The translations under genes and the position numbers were made by a program. From the NCBI RefSeq assembly GCF_036898095.1, contig NC_090728.1:86095878-86159877 (forward strand): DNA of 64,000 bases, written 5' to 3'. Below, piece by piece: positions 1-11,650 of the stretch. The notes under the pieces were generated by a model that did no database searches, had not been told where the DNA came from, and worked only from the letters and a program-made list of their open reading frames with translations. Numbering within the stretch: position 1 is the first letter of the stretch; each line of letters opens with the position of its first letter. The DNA is from Palaemon carinicauda (Eukaryota; Arthropoda; Malacostraca; Decapoda; Palaemonidae).

Positions 1-544
1 ACGCTATAGACATGGCACTGTGCATTGGGCACTAATGCCGGGAGAACACATCTCTCTCATACGAGTTCTTTAGGCGCTTGACCTTCCAGTTGTAGTTCTG
101 GAGGTCTATGCCGCACCTCATGAGCCCTTTATTCCCATTACGTAGCTCAGTCAAGTAGTTTAGATGGATATGGTCCGTTAGGAATGTCTGTGGGAAAACA
201 TGGTCAGCGCGATAGGAACCAAGGAGCTCAAGAGATGAGCCCATGCCTGAGAGTCCTTTCTCTTGAGTTTGGAGTTTTTCCCATGTCTGGAAGAAATTTA
301 TGCTGCCATTTAAGTAAACTCCACAGTTGGGAATTTCTGCTTGCACCTGGTGAAGCCAAAAATGAATTATGAGTATGGTCAGAGGTCGTGACTCCTCTGC
401 CATGAAGTGGGAACCTTCGTCCTTCTGAAATGTGGCTAGGAAGCCATACCAATGAAAGAATTGTGTCAGTTCTGTGACACTAATGGATGGGATGAGTTGG
501 AGCGAGGCCCTCGGCATTATTTGCTTATAGTTACCGGAGACTTG

Positions 545-664
545 GCACGGATGGCAAGAGGTTGCGGAAGCCTTAACACCCTTCTGCAAGCCCGGCCAGA
601 AGAAATGGGGCTGCAGCAGTTTGGTTGTGTGCTTCACCCCAGAGTGCCCTCCCAGTCCCTCATG
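545..664 (-). other. Integrase H2C2 zinc-binding domain segment
   Basis: This segment encodes the His-His-Cys-Cys module that precedes the catalytic core of Ty3/gypsy integrases. It contains GGHSGV and FFWPGL words and the closing CHPC. All four metal ligands are present, so it is the best preserved part of the remnant and the firmest basis for the family call. Confidence 0.9.
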
Positions 665-879
665 GGCCATTCGTAGCACCGACAAGCGGGAATTACGGGG
701 GACAACTACATGCTGGCGCAGGGCCTCAGCAGGATCATGAGAGCCTCGGGTGATTCTGAGGAGCACCCCATCCTTCTGCGGGAAGTTCTCCTTTGAGAGA
801 GTAATCATTTCTGCTTCGTAGTCTTTCAGCGTCTCGTCCGACAGCTGAAATCTGATGGGCTCTGTTTGGCTCCTTGGGG

Positions 880-1160
880 TCTCTGGAAAGATGGCTGTTT
901 CCCCTCGGTCCTCCTCTGAGACCTCTGGCCTGGTGGGAAGCATCATTGCTTTAGCTGGGGAGCTCTCTCGGGTACGAGGCTTACTCATTTCTGGAAGGGG
1001 AGACTCCTGGCCCTCCTCTGAGACCTCTGGCATGGTGCTGGAAATAGCTCTATCCCCTGTGGTAGGATGCAGCACACTCTCACCAGAATTAACTTCTGGT
1101 GTGTGAGGCTCAGACTCACTACTTGAGGAGGAGAACTCTTGGGCCTCCTCACTTAGCCAA
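880..1160 (-). repeat. Short imperfect internal repeats in the acidic linker of the retrotransposon frame
   Basis: The plus-strand word CCTCTGAGACCTCTGG occurs near 915 and again near 1,016, about 102-105 bp apart, with a weaker third relative near 1,140. In the protein it gives repeated EVSEE-type acidic units. It is probably low-complexity expansion of a linker. No function can be assigned. Confidence 0.6.
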
Positions 1161-1687
1161 GGTATTTCCCCAAAGTTAATGGCACCTAGCCTTTCATCTT
1201 TCCCCGCAGGTCGCGTCCTCAAAGCTTTAGGCTCCGGCTTGGCAGCCTTCATGCGCCTGAGGGGCACTTGCTGTACCACCTTCATGGGCTCTTGACCCAA
1301 ACGCAGGTCGTAGCCCTCATGTCCAATGTGGCTCACTGCCCTTAGTCCGCACCTCTTGCTGAGCTGGGACGTGGTCACCGGGAACTCCACTGTAGGGAGT
1401 TTTTTGGTAACTCCTTCTATGAACTGGACCTTCCTGAGATTGTCCTGCTGGACTTTGGCAACATTGCGTTGAGGTGGCAAGTGGTTGAGTTGTGCCAATC
1501 GGGCGTCCATCTCCTGCATTCTTAATTCATGCGCTCTCTCTCTTTCATACCGCATCCTTTCTTGCTCTGTCCTTCTCCGGGCTTTGTCTTCATTCATGAG
1601 CTCCCGCACATACCTTCGCAATGCTTCTCCCTCTTAGCCTTGTCGATCTGCCAAATCCACAAATGCGCTAATCTCAGCAGCAGTCAT

Positions 1688-1939
1688 TTTGCTAATTTTT
1701 TGTGGAGACAGCAACAAGAACAAACTCAACAGCACAAGGTACGGTGTTGACCGTGCAAGAAATTACACGGAGAGGAAAGACGCTCTAGCCTTACGCAGGA
1801 GTCTCATGGAAGGAAGGATGAAGATGGAGCTGGGGAAAAAGCACACCGGCTGTGAAAAATGCCCTTCGAGAAAGAATTATCCCCAAATATAGCAAGCCTT
1901 GCAAGTAATTAAACAGGAGCCTAACTTCAAAACCAGTGC
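1688..1939. other. Non-coding stretch between gag start and satellite edge
   Basis: This stretch is probably the 5' leader or the LTR-side end of the gypsy remnant. I see no clear LTR terminus, polypurine tract, primer binding site or credible coding frame. Short frames here have no recognisable domain. Confidence 0.5.
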
Positions 1940-2570
1940 CATGACAATGGGTGAGCTTAGGCTGTCCGGTTGTAATGCATCCAAACAAGTAATGATAGAT
2001 ATGACAACTGTACTGCACTATAAAAAATGGAATCACCACTATACAATAGGTGACCCTCTGGGCTACTCAGGGAAAAATGAGGTCACAACTATGGGTGACA
2101 CTAAGCTGGACGAAATAAAATGGAATCACAACTATGGGTGAACTTTTATACTAGTCATAAAAAGAAATGGAATCACCACAATGGGTGAATCTCTATGCTA
2201 GTACAAAAAAAAAAATAATCACAACAATGGGTGAACCTCTATGCTAGTCTTTTGAAAAAATGAAATCACAACAATGGGTGAATCTCTATGCTAGTCATAA
2301 AAAATATGGAATCACAACAATGGGTGAATCTTTATCCTAGTCTTTAAAAAAAATGGAATCACAACAATGGGTGAATCTTTATGCTAGTCATAAAAAATGG
2401 AATCACAACATTGGGTGAATCTCTATGGTAGTCTTTAAAAAAATGGAATCACAATAATGGGTGAATCTCTATGCTAGTCATAAAAATGGAATCCCAACAA
2501 TGGGTGAATCTCTATGGTAGTCTTATAAAAAATGGAATTACAACAATGGGTGAATCTCCTATGCCAGTCA
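1940..2570. repeat. Decayed left edge of the satellite: ~46 bp divergent monomers
   Basis: About a dozen diverged monomers read GGAATCACAACAATGGGTGA, then a TCTCTATGCTAGT-like word, then an A-rich spacer. They are 44-48 bp rather than 51 bp and lack CTTAAGG. From about 2,290 to 2,570 they alternate between GTCATAAAA and GTCTTTAAA endings, that is, a dimer of about 92 bp. Divergence increases outward: between 1,940 and 2,150 only words such as ACAATGGGTGA are recognisable. The switch to canonical monomers at about 2,571 is abrupt. Confidence 0.85.
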
Positions 2571-3780
2571 TGAGGGAAAAAATGGAATCTCCACGATGTG
2601 TGACCCTCCTATGCTAGTCTTAAGGGAAAAAAATTGTAATCTCCACGATGTGTGACCCTCCTATGCTAATCTTAAGGAAAAAAATGGAATCTCCACGATG
2701 TGTGACCCTCCTATGCTAGTCTTAAGGAAAAAAAAATTAATCTCCACAATGTGTGACCCTCCTATGCTAGTCTTAAGGAAAAAAAATGGAATCTCCACGA
2801 TGTGTGACCCTCCTATGCTAGTCTTAAGGAAAAAATGGAATCTCCACGATGTGTGCCCCTTCCATACTAGTCTTAAGGAAAAAATGGAATCTCCACGATG
2901 TGTGACCCTCCTATGCTAGTCTTAAGGGAAAAAAATGGAATCTCCACGATGTGTGATCCTCCTATGCTAGTCTTAAGGAAAAAAAATGGAATCTCCACGA
3001 TGTGTGACCCTCCTATGCTAGTCTTAAGGAAAAAAATGGAATCTCCACGATGTGTAACCCTCCTATGCTAGTCTTAAGGAAAAAAAATGGAATCTCCACG
3101 ATGTGTGACCCTCCTATGCTAGTCTTAAGGAAAAAAATTGGAATCTCCACGATGTGTGACCCTCCTATGCAAGTCTTAAGGAAAAAAAATGGAATCTCCA
3201 CGATGTGTGACCCTCCTATGCTAGCCTTAAGGAAAAAAAATGGAATCTCCACGATGTGTGACCCTCCTCTGCTAGACTTAAGGAAAAAAATGGAATCTCT
3301 GCGATGTGTGACCCTCCTATGCTAGACTTAAGGAAAAAAATGGAATCTCCACGATGTGTGACCCTCCTATGCTAGACTTAAGGAAAAAAAATGGAATCTC
3401 CACGATGTGTGACCCTCCTATGCTAGTCTTAAGGAAAAAAAAAAATGGAATCTCCACGATGTGTGACCCTCCTATGCTAGACTTAAGGAAAAAATGGAAT
3501 CTCCACGATGTGTGACCCTCCTATGCTAGACTTAAGGAAAAAAAATGGAATCTCCACGATGTGTGACCCTCCTATGCTAGACTTAAGGAAAAAAAATGGA
3601 ATCTCCACGATGTGTGACCCTAATATGCTAGACTTAAGGAAAAAAAATGGAATCTCCACGATATGTGAACCTCCTATGCTAGTCTTAAAGAAAAAAAATG
3701 GAATCTCCACGATGTGTGACCCTCCTATGCTAGACTTAAGGAAAAAAAAATGGAATCTCCACGATGTGTGACCCTCCTAT

Positions 3781-6330
3781 GCTTGTCTTAGGAAAAAAAT
3801 TAAAATCTCCACGATATGTGACCCTCCTATGCTAGACTTAAGGAAAAAATATTGGAATCTCCACGATGTGTGACCCTCCTATGCTAGTCTTAAGGAAAAA
3901 AAAATGGAATCTCCACGATGTGTGACCCTCCTATGCTAGACTTAAGGAAAAAAATTGGAATCTCCACGATGTGTGACCCTCCTATGCTAGACTTAAGGAA
4001 AAAAATGGATTCTCCACAATGTGTGACCCTCCTATGCAAGTCTTAAGGAAAAAAAATGGAATCCCCACGATGTGTGACCCTCCTATGCTAGTCTTAAGGA
4101 AAAAAAATGGAATCTCCACGATGTGTGACCCTACTATGCTAGACTTAAGGAAAAAAAATGGAATCTCCACGATGTGTGACCCTCCTATGCTAGACTTAAG
4201 GAAAAAAAATGGAATCTCCACGATGTGTGACCCTCCTATGCTAGACTTAAGGAAAAAAATGGAATCTCCACGATGTGTGACCCTCCTATGCTAGACTTAA
4301 GGAAAAAAAATGGAATCTCCACGATGTGTGACCCTCCTATGCTAGTCTTAAGGAAAAAAAAATTGGAATCTCCACGATGTGTGACCCTCCTATGCTAGAC
4401 TTAAGGAAAAAAAATGGAATCTCAACGATGTGTGACCCTCCTATGCTAGACTTAAGGAAAAAAAAGGAATCTCCACGATGTGTGACCCTCCTATGCTAGA
4501 CTTAAGGAAAAAAAAAGGAATCTCCACGATGTGTGACCCTCCTATGCTAGACTTAAGGAAAAAAAAAGGAATCTCCACGATGTGTGACCCTCCTATGCTA
4601 GTCTTAGGAAAAAAATTGGAATCTCCACGATGTGTGACCCTCCTATGCTAGTCTTAAGGAAAAAAATTGGAATCTCCACGATGTGTGACCCTCCTATGCT
4701 AGTCTTAAGGAAAAAAATTGGAATCTCCACGATGTGTGACCCTCCTATGCTAGACTTAAGGAAAAAAATTGGAATCTCCACGATGTGTGACCCTCCTATG
4801 CTTGACTTAAGGAAAAAAAATGGAATCTCCACGATGTGTGACCCTCCTATGCTAGACTTAAGGAAAAAAAATGGAATCTCCACGATGTGTGACCCTTCTA
4901 TGCTAGACTTAAGGAAAAAAAATGGAATCTCCACGATGTGTGACCCTCCTATGCTAGTCTTAAGGAAAAAAATTGGAATCTCCACGATGTGTGACCCTCC
5001 TATGCTAGACTTAAGGAAAAAAAATGGAATCTCCACAATGTGTGACCCTCCTATGCTAGTCTTAGGAAAAAAAATTGGAATCTCCACGATGTGTGACCCT
5101 CCTATGCTAGACATAAGGAAAAAAATTGGAATCTCCACGATGTGTGACCCTCCTATGCTAGACATAAGGAAAAAAATTGGAATCTCCACGATGTGTGACC
5201 CTCCTATGCTAGACTTAAGGAAAAAAATTGGAATCTCCACGATGTGTGACCCTCCTATGCTAGACTTAAGGAAAAAAATTGGAATCTCCACGATGTGTGA
5301 CCCTCCTATGCTAGACTTAAGGGAAAAAAATGGAATCTCCACGATATGTGACCCTCCTATGCTAGACTTAAGGGAAAAAAATTGGAATCTCCACGATGTG
5401 TGACCCTCCTATGCTAGACTTAAGGAAAAAAATTGGAATCTCCACGATGTGTGACCCTCCTATGCTAGACTTAAGGAAAAAAAATGGAATCTCCACGATG
5501 TGTGACCCTCCTATGCTAGACTTAAGGAAAAAAAATGGAATCTCCACGATGTGTGACCCTCCTATGCTAGACTTAAGGAAAAAAAATGGAATCTCCACGA
5601 TGTGTGACCCTCCTATGCTAGTCTTAAGGAAAAAAAATTGGAATCTCCACGATGTGTGACCCTTCTATGCTAGACTTAAGGAAAAAAATTGGAATCTCCA
5701 CGATGTGTGACCCTCCTATGCTAGTCTTAAGGAAAAAAAATTGGAATCTCCACGATGTTTGACCCTCCTATGCTAGACTTAAGGAAAAAAAATGGAATCT
5801 CCACGATGTGTGACCCTCCTATGCTAGTCTTAGGAAAAAAATTGGAATCTCCACGATGTGTGACCCTCCTATGCTAGTCTTAAGGAAAAAAAATGAAATC
5901 TCCACTATGTGTGACCCTCCTATGCTAGACTTAAGGAAAAAAATGGAATCTAAACGATGTGTGACCCTCCTATGCAAGACTTAAGGAAAAAAAATGGAAT
6001 CTCCACGATGTGTGACCCTCCTATGCTAGTCTTAAGGAAAAAAAATGGAATATCCACGATGTGTGACCCTCCTATGCTAGTCTTAAGGAAAAAAAATGGA
6101 ATCTCCACGATGTGTGACCCTACTATGCTAGACTTATGGAAAAAAAATGGAATCTCCACGATGTGTGACCCTCCTATGCTAGACTTAAGGAAAAAAATGG
6201 AATCTCCACGATGTGTGACCCTCCTATGCTAGACTTAAGGAAAAAAAAATGGAATCTCCACGATGTGTGACCCTCCTATGCTAGACTTAAGGAAAAAAAA
6301 TGGAATCTCCACGATGTGTGACCCTCCTAT
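3781..6330. repeat. Higher-order unit ~2.55 kb, copy 1
   Basis: It begins at a rare monomer with CTTGTCTTAGG followed by TTAAAATCTCC. The same pair recurs at 6,331, an offset of 2,550. Shared markers include CTTGACTTAAGG (4,801 and 7,350), the twin GACATAAGG monomers (~5,110/5,161 and ~7,507/7,557) and CTAAACGATG (~5,950 and ~8,297). Confidence 0.85.
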
Positions 6331-8675
6331 GCTTGTCTTAGGAAAAAAATTAAAATCTCCACGATATGTGACCCTCCTATGCTAGACTTAAGGAAAAAAA
6401 TTGGAATCTCCACGATGTGTGACCCTCCTATGCTAGTCTTAAGGAAAAAAAAATGGAATCTCTACGATGTGTGACCCTCCTATGCTAGACTTAAGGAAAA
6501 AAATGGAATCTCCACGATGTGTGACCCTCCTATGCTAGACTTAAGGAAAAAAAATGGAATCTCCACAATGTGTGACCCTCCTATGCAAGTCTTAAGGAAA
6601 AAAAATGGAATCTCCACGATGTGTGACCCTCCTATGCTAGTCTTAAGGAAAAAAAATGGAATCTCCACGATGTGTGACCCTACTATGCTAGACTTAAGGT
6701 AAAAAAATGGAATCTCCACGATGTGTGACCCTCCTATGCTAGACTTAAGGAAAAAAAATGGAATCTCCACGATGTGTGACCCTCCTATGCTAGACTTAAG
6801 GAAAAAAATGGAATCTCCACGATGTGTGACCCTCCTATGCTAGACTTAAGGAAAAAAAATGGAATCTCCACGATGTGTGACCCTCCTATGCTAGTCTTAA
6901 GGAAAAAAAAATTGGAATCTCCACGATGTGTGACCCTCCTATGCTAGACTTAAGGAAAAAAAATGGAATCTCAACGATGTGTGACCCTCCTATGCTAGAC
7001 TTAAGGAAAAAAAAGGAATCTCCACGATGTGTGACCCTCCTATGCTAGACTTAAGGAAAAAAAAAGGAATCTCCACGATGTGTGACCCTCCTATGCTAGA
7101 CTTAAGGAAAAAAAAAGGAATCTCCACGATGTGTGACCCTCCTATGCTAGTGTTAGGAAAAAAATTGGAATCTCCACGATGTGTGACCCTCCTATGCTAG
7201 TCTTAAGGAAAAAAATTGGAATCTCCACGATGTGTGACCCTCCTAGGCTAGTCTTAAGGAAAAAAATTGGAATCTCCACGATGTGTGACCCTCCTATGCT
7301 AGACTTAAGGAAAAAAATTGGAATATCCACGATGTGTGATCCTCCTATGCTTGACTTAAGGAAAAAAAATGGAATCTCCACGATGTGTGACCCTCCTATG
7401 CTAGACTTAAGGAAAAAAAATGGAATCTCCACAATGTGTGACCCTCCTATGCTAGTCTTAGGAAAAAAAATTGGAATCTCCACGATGTGTGACCCTCCTA
7501 TGCTAGACATAAGGAAAAAAATTGGAATCTCCACGATGTGTGACCCTCCTATGCTAGACATAAGGAAAAAAATTGGAATCTCCACGATGTGTGACCCTCC
7601 TATGCTAGACTTAAGGGAAAAAAATTGGAATCTCCACGATGTGTGACCCTCCTATGCTAGACTTAAGAAAAAAAAATGGAATCTCCACGATGTGTGACCC
7701 TCCTATGCTAGACTTAAGGGAAAAAAATGGAATCTCCACGATATGTGACCCTCCTATGCTAGACTTAAGGGAAAAAAATTGGAATCTCCACGATGTGTGA
7801 CCCTCCTATGCTAGACTTAAGGAAAAAAAATGGAATCTCCACGATGTGTGACCCTCCTATGCTAGACTTAAGGAAAAAAAATGGAATCTCCACGATGTGT
7901 GACCCTCCTATGCTAGACTTAAGGAAAAAAAATGGAATCTCCACGATGTGTGACCCTCCTATGCTAGTCTTAAGGAAAAAAAATTGGAATCTCCACGATG
8001 TGTGACCCTTCTATGCTAGACTTAAGGAAAAAAATTGGAATCTTCACGATGTGTGACCCTCCTATGCTAGTCTTAAGGAAAAAAAATGGAATCTCCACGA
8101 TGTTTGACCCTCCTATGCTAGACTTAAGGAAAAAAAATGGAATCTCCACGATGTGTGACCCTCCTATGCTAGTCTTAGGAAAAAAATTGGAATCTCCACG
8201 ATGTGTGACCCTCCTATGCTAGTCTTAAGGAAAAAAAATGAAATCTCCACGATGTGTGACCCTCCTATGCTAGACTTAAGGAAAAAAATGGAATCTAAAC
8301 GATGTGTGACCCTCCTATGCAAGACTTAAGGAAAAAAAATGGAATCTCCACGATGTGTGACCCTCCTATGCTAGTCTTAAGGAAAAAAAATGGAATCTCC
8401 ACGATGTGTGACCCTCCTATGCTAGTCTTAAGGAAAAAAAATGGAATCTCCACGATGTGTGACCCTACTATGCTAGACTTATGGAAAAAAAATGGAATCT
8501 CCACGATGTGTGACCCTCCTATGCTAGACTTAAGGAAAAAAATGGAATCTCCACGATGTGTGACCCTCCTATGCTAGACTTAAGGAAAAAAAATGGAATC
8601 TCCACGATGTGTGACCCTCCTATGCTAGACTTAAGGAAAAAAAATGGAATCTCCACGATGTGTGACCCTCCTATG
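6331..8675. repeat. Higher-order unit ~2.55 kb, copy 2 (four monomers shorter)
   Basis: Collinear with 3,781-6,330 at offset 2,549-2,550 up to about 7,400, then at about 2,345. The 204 bp difference equals four monomers: three missing near 7,430 and one missing after the GACATAAGG twins. Loss in whole-monomer steps fits unequal exchange or slippage between monomers. Confidence 0.8.
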
Positions 8676-11650
8676 CTAGTCTTAAGGAAAAAAAAAATGG
8701 AATCTCCACGATGTGTGACCCTCCTATGCTAGACTTAAGGAAAAAAAATGGAATCTCCACGATGTGTGACCCTCCTATGCTAGACTTAAGGAAAAAAAAG
8801 GAATCTCCACGATATGTGACCCTCCTATGCTAGACTTAAGGAAAAAAAAAAGAATCTTCACGATGTGTGACCCTCCTATGCTAGACTTAAGGAAAAAAAA
8901 TGGAATCTCCACGATGTGTGACCCTCCTATGCTAGTCTTAGGAAAAAAATTGGAATCTCCACGATGTGTGACCCTCCTATGCTAGTCTTAAGGAAAAAAA
9001 TTGGAATCTCCACGATGTGTGACCCTCCTATGCTAGTCTTAAGGAAAAAAATTGGAATATCCACGATGTGTGACCCTCCTATGCTAGACTTAAGGAAAAA
9101 AATTGGAATCTCCACGATGTGTGACCCTCCTATGCTAGACCTAAGGAAAAAAAATGGAATCTCCACGATATGTGACCCTCCTATGCTAGACTTAAGGAAA
9201 AAAAATGGAATCTCCACGATGTGTGACCCTTCTATGCTAGACTTAAGGAAAAAAAAAGGAATCTAAACGATGTGTGACCCTCCTATGCTAGTCTTAAGGA
9301 AAAAAATTGGAATCTCAACGATGTGTGACCCTCCTATGCTAGACTTAAGGAAAAAAATTGAATCTCCACGATGTGTGACCCTCCTATGCTAGTATTAGGA
9401 AAAAAAATGGAATCTCCACGATGTGTGACCCTCATATGCTAGACATAAGGAAAAAAATTGGAATCTCCACGATGTGTGACCCTCCTATGCTAGACATAAG
9501 GAAAAAAATTGGAATCTCCACGATGTGTGAGCCTCCTATGCTAGACTTAAGGAAAAAAAATGGAATCTCCACGATGTGTGACCCTCCTATGCTAGACTTA
9601 AGGAAAAAAAATGGAATCTCCCCGATGTGTGACCCTCCTATGCTAGACTTAAGGGGAAAAAAATTGAATCTCCACGATGTGTGACCCTCCTATGCTAGAC
9701 TTAAGGGAAAAAAATTTAAATCTCCACGATGTGTGACCCTTCTATGCTAGACTTAAGGAAAAAAATTGGAATCTCCACGATGTGTGACCCTCCTATGCTA
9801 GACTTAAGGAAAAAAAATGGAATCTCCACAATGTGTGACCCTCCTATGCTAGACTTAAGGAAAAAAAATGGAATCTCCACGATGTGTGACCCTCCTATGC
9901 TAGACTTAAGGAAAAAAAATGGAATCTACACTATGTGTGACCCTCCTATGCTAGACTTAAGGAAAAAAATTGGAATCTCCACGATGTTTGACCCTCCTAT
10001 GCTAGACTTAAGGAAAAAAATTGGAATCTCCACGATGTGTGACCCTCCTATGCTAGACTTAAGGAAAAAAATTGGAATCTCCACGATGTGTGACCCTCCT
10101 ATGCTAGACTTAAGGGAAAAAAATGGAATCTCCACGATGTGTAACCCACCTATGCTAGACTTAAGGGAAAAAATTGGAATCTCCACGATGTTTGACCCTC
10201 CTATGCTAGACTTGAGGAAAAAAATTGGAATCTCCACAATGTGTGACCCTCCTATGCTAGACTTAAGGAAAAAAAAAGGAATCTCCACGATGTGTGACCC
10301 TCCTATGCTAGTCTTAAGGAAAAAAAAATGGAATCTCCACGATATGTGACCCTCCTATGCTAGACTTAAGGAAAAATATTAAAATCTCCACGATGTGTGA
10401 CCCTCCTATGCTAGACTTAAGGAAAAAAATTGGAATCTCCACGATGTGTGACCCTCCTATGCTAGACTTAAGGGAAAAAAATGGAATCTCCACGATGTGT
10501 GACCCTCCTATGCTAGTCTTAAGGAAAAAAATGGAATCTCCACGATGTGTGACCCTCCTATGCTAGTCTTAAGGAAAAAAATGGAATCTCCACGATGTGT
10601 GACCCTCCTATGCTAGTCTTAAGGAAAAAAAATTGTAATCTCCACGATGTGTGATCCTCCTATGCTAGTTAGGAAAAAAATTAATCTCCACAATGTGTGA
10701 CCCTCCTATGCTAGTCTTAAGGAAAAAAAAATTAATCTCCACAATGTGTGACCCTCCTATGCTAGTCTTAAGGAAAAAAAATGGAATCTCCACGATGTGT
10801 GACCCTCCTATGCTAGTCTTAAGGAAAAAAAATGTAATCTCCACGATGTGTGACCCTCTTATGCTAGTCTTAAGGGAAAAAATTGGAATCTCCACGATGT
10901 GTGACCCTCCTATGCTAGTCTTAAGGAAAAAAAATGGAATCTCCACGATGTGTGACCCTCCTATGCAAGTCTTAAGGAAAAAAAATGGAATCTCCACGAT
11001 GTGTGACCCTCCTATGCAAGTCTTAAGGAAAAAAAATGGAATCTCCACGATGTGTGACCCTCCTATGCTAGACTTAAGGGAAAAAAATGGAATCTCCACG
11101 ATGTGTGACCCTCCTATGCTAGACTTAAGGAAAAAAAATGGAATCTCCACGATGTGTGACCCTCCTATGCTAGACTTAAGGAAAAAAATTGGAATCTCCA
11201 CGATGTGTGACCCTCCTATGCTAGTCTTAAGGAAAAAAAAATGGAATCTCCACGATGTGTGACCCTCTTATGCTAGACTTAAGGAAAAAAATTGGAATCT
11301 CCACGATGTGTGACCCTCCTATACTAGTCTTAAGGAAAAAAAATGGAATCTCCACGATGTGTGACCCTCCTATGCTAGTCTTAGGAAAAAAAATGGAATC
11401 TCCACGATGTGTGACCCTCCTATGCTAGTCTTAAGGAAAAAAATGGAATCTCCACGATGTGTGACCTTTCTATGCTAGTCTTAAGGAAAAAAAATGGAAT
11501 CTCCACGATGTGTGATCCTCCTATGCTAGACTTAAGGAAAAAAAATGGAATCTCCACGATGTGTGACCCTCCTATGCTAGACTTAAGGAAAAAAATGGAA
11601 TCTCCACGATGTGTGACCCTCCTATGCTAGACTTAAGGAAAAAAAATGGA
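8600..11650. repeat. Higher-order unit ~3.05 kb, copy 1
   Basis: About 60 monomers with rare variants that all recur about 3,052-3,055 bp later: AATCTTCACG (8,853 and 11,907), CTCATATGC with twin GACATAAGG (~9,421 and ~12,475), CCCCGATG, GAAAAATATTAAAATC (~10,370 and ~13,427) and GACCTTTC (11,463 and 14,515). Ends are approximate. Confidence 0.85.

Larger units (their letters stand above)
32..1687 (-). pseudogene. Broken gag-pol of a gypsy retrotransposon (gag start, PR fragment, integrase H2C2 and partial core)
   Basis: Translation can begin at the ATG at 1,685-1,687, but a TAA at 1,634-1,636 stops it after 17 codons. The same frame then stays open to the TAG at 32-34 (529 codons counted from a TTG at 1,621). 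Numbering from that TTG: residues 1-45 are a charged Arg/Glu-rich helix typical of gag N-termini. Residues ~75-110 resemble the region after a retroviral-type protease, ending in a YDLRLG motif. Residues ~150-255 are acidic, with EVSEE repeated at about 35-residue spacing. Residues 320-359 form a perfect integrase zinc-binding pattern, H320-x5-H326-x29-C356-x2-C359. A jump after ~380 removes the first catalytic Asp region. The second Asp survives in KDEGSHF (~400-406), and the catalytic Glu is not visible. Gag capsid, RT and RNase H are missing, so no functional polyprotein can be made. Confidence 0.85.
1..1900 (-). mobile_element. Ty3/gypsy-like retrotransposon remnant, internally deleted, truncated by the window edge
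   Basis: The minus strand carries recognisable gag, protease-adjacent and integrase pieces in the order of a Ty3/gypsy element. Reverse transcriptase, RNase H, the zinc knuckle and the protease active site are absent. The element runs off the left edge: after the TAG at 32-34, another frame across about 1-45 still resembles, weakly, the small C-terminal module that follows integrase in this group. On the upstream side, 1,688 to about 1,900 would be the leader or LTR side of gag. I could not identify an LTR boundary or primer binding site there. The first satellite-like words appear from about 1,940, so the element abuts the decayed edge of the array. The limit of 1,900 is approximate. Confidence 0.85.

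Noticed and set aside
184..1106. Plus-strand ORFs over the gypsy remnant
   Set aside because: They are antisense shadows of the minus-strand retrotransposon frame.
1689..2141. Small ORFs between the retroelement and the satellite
   Set aside because: Each is under 85 codons, runs into decayed satellite, and has no recognisable domain or coding bias.
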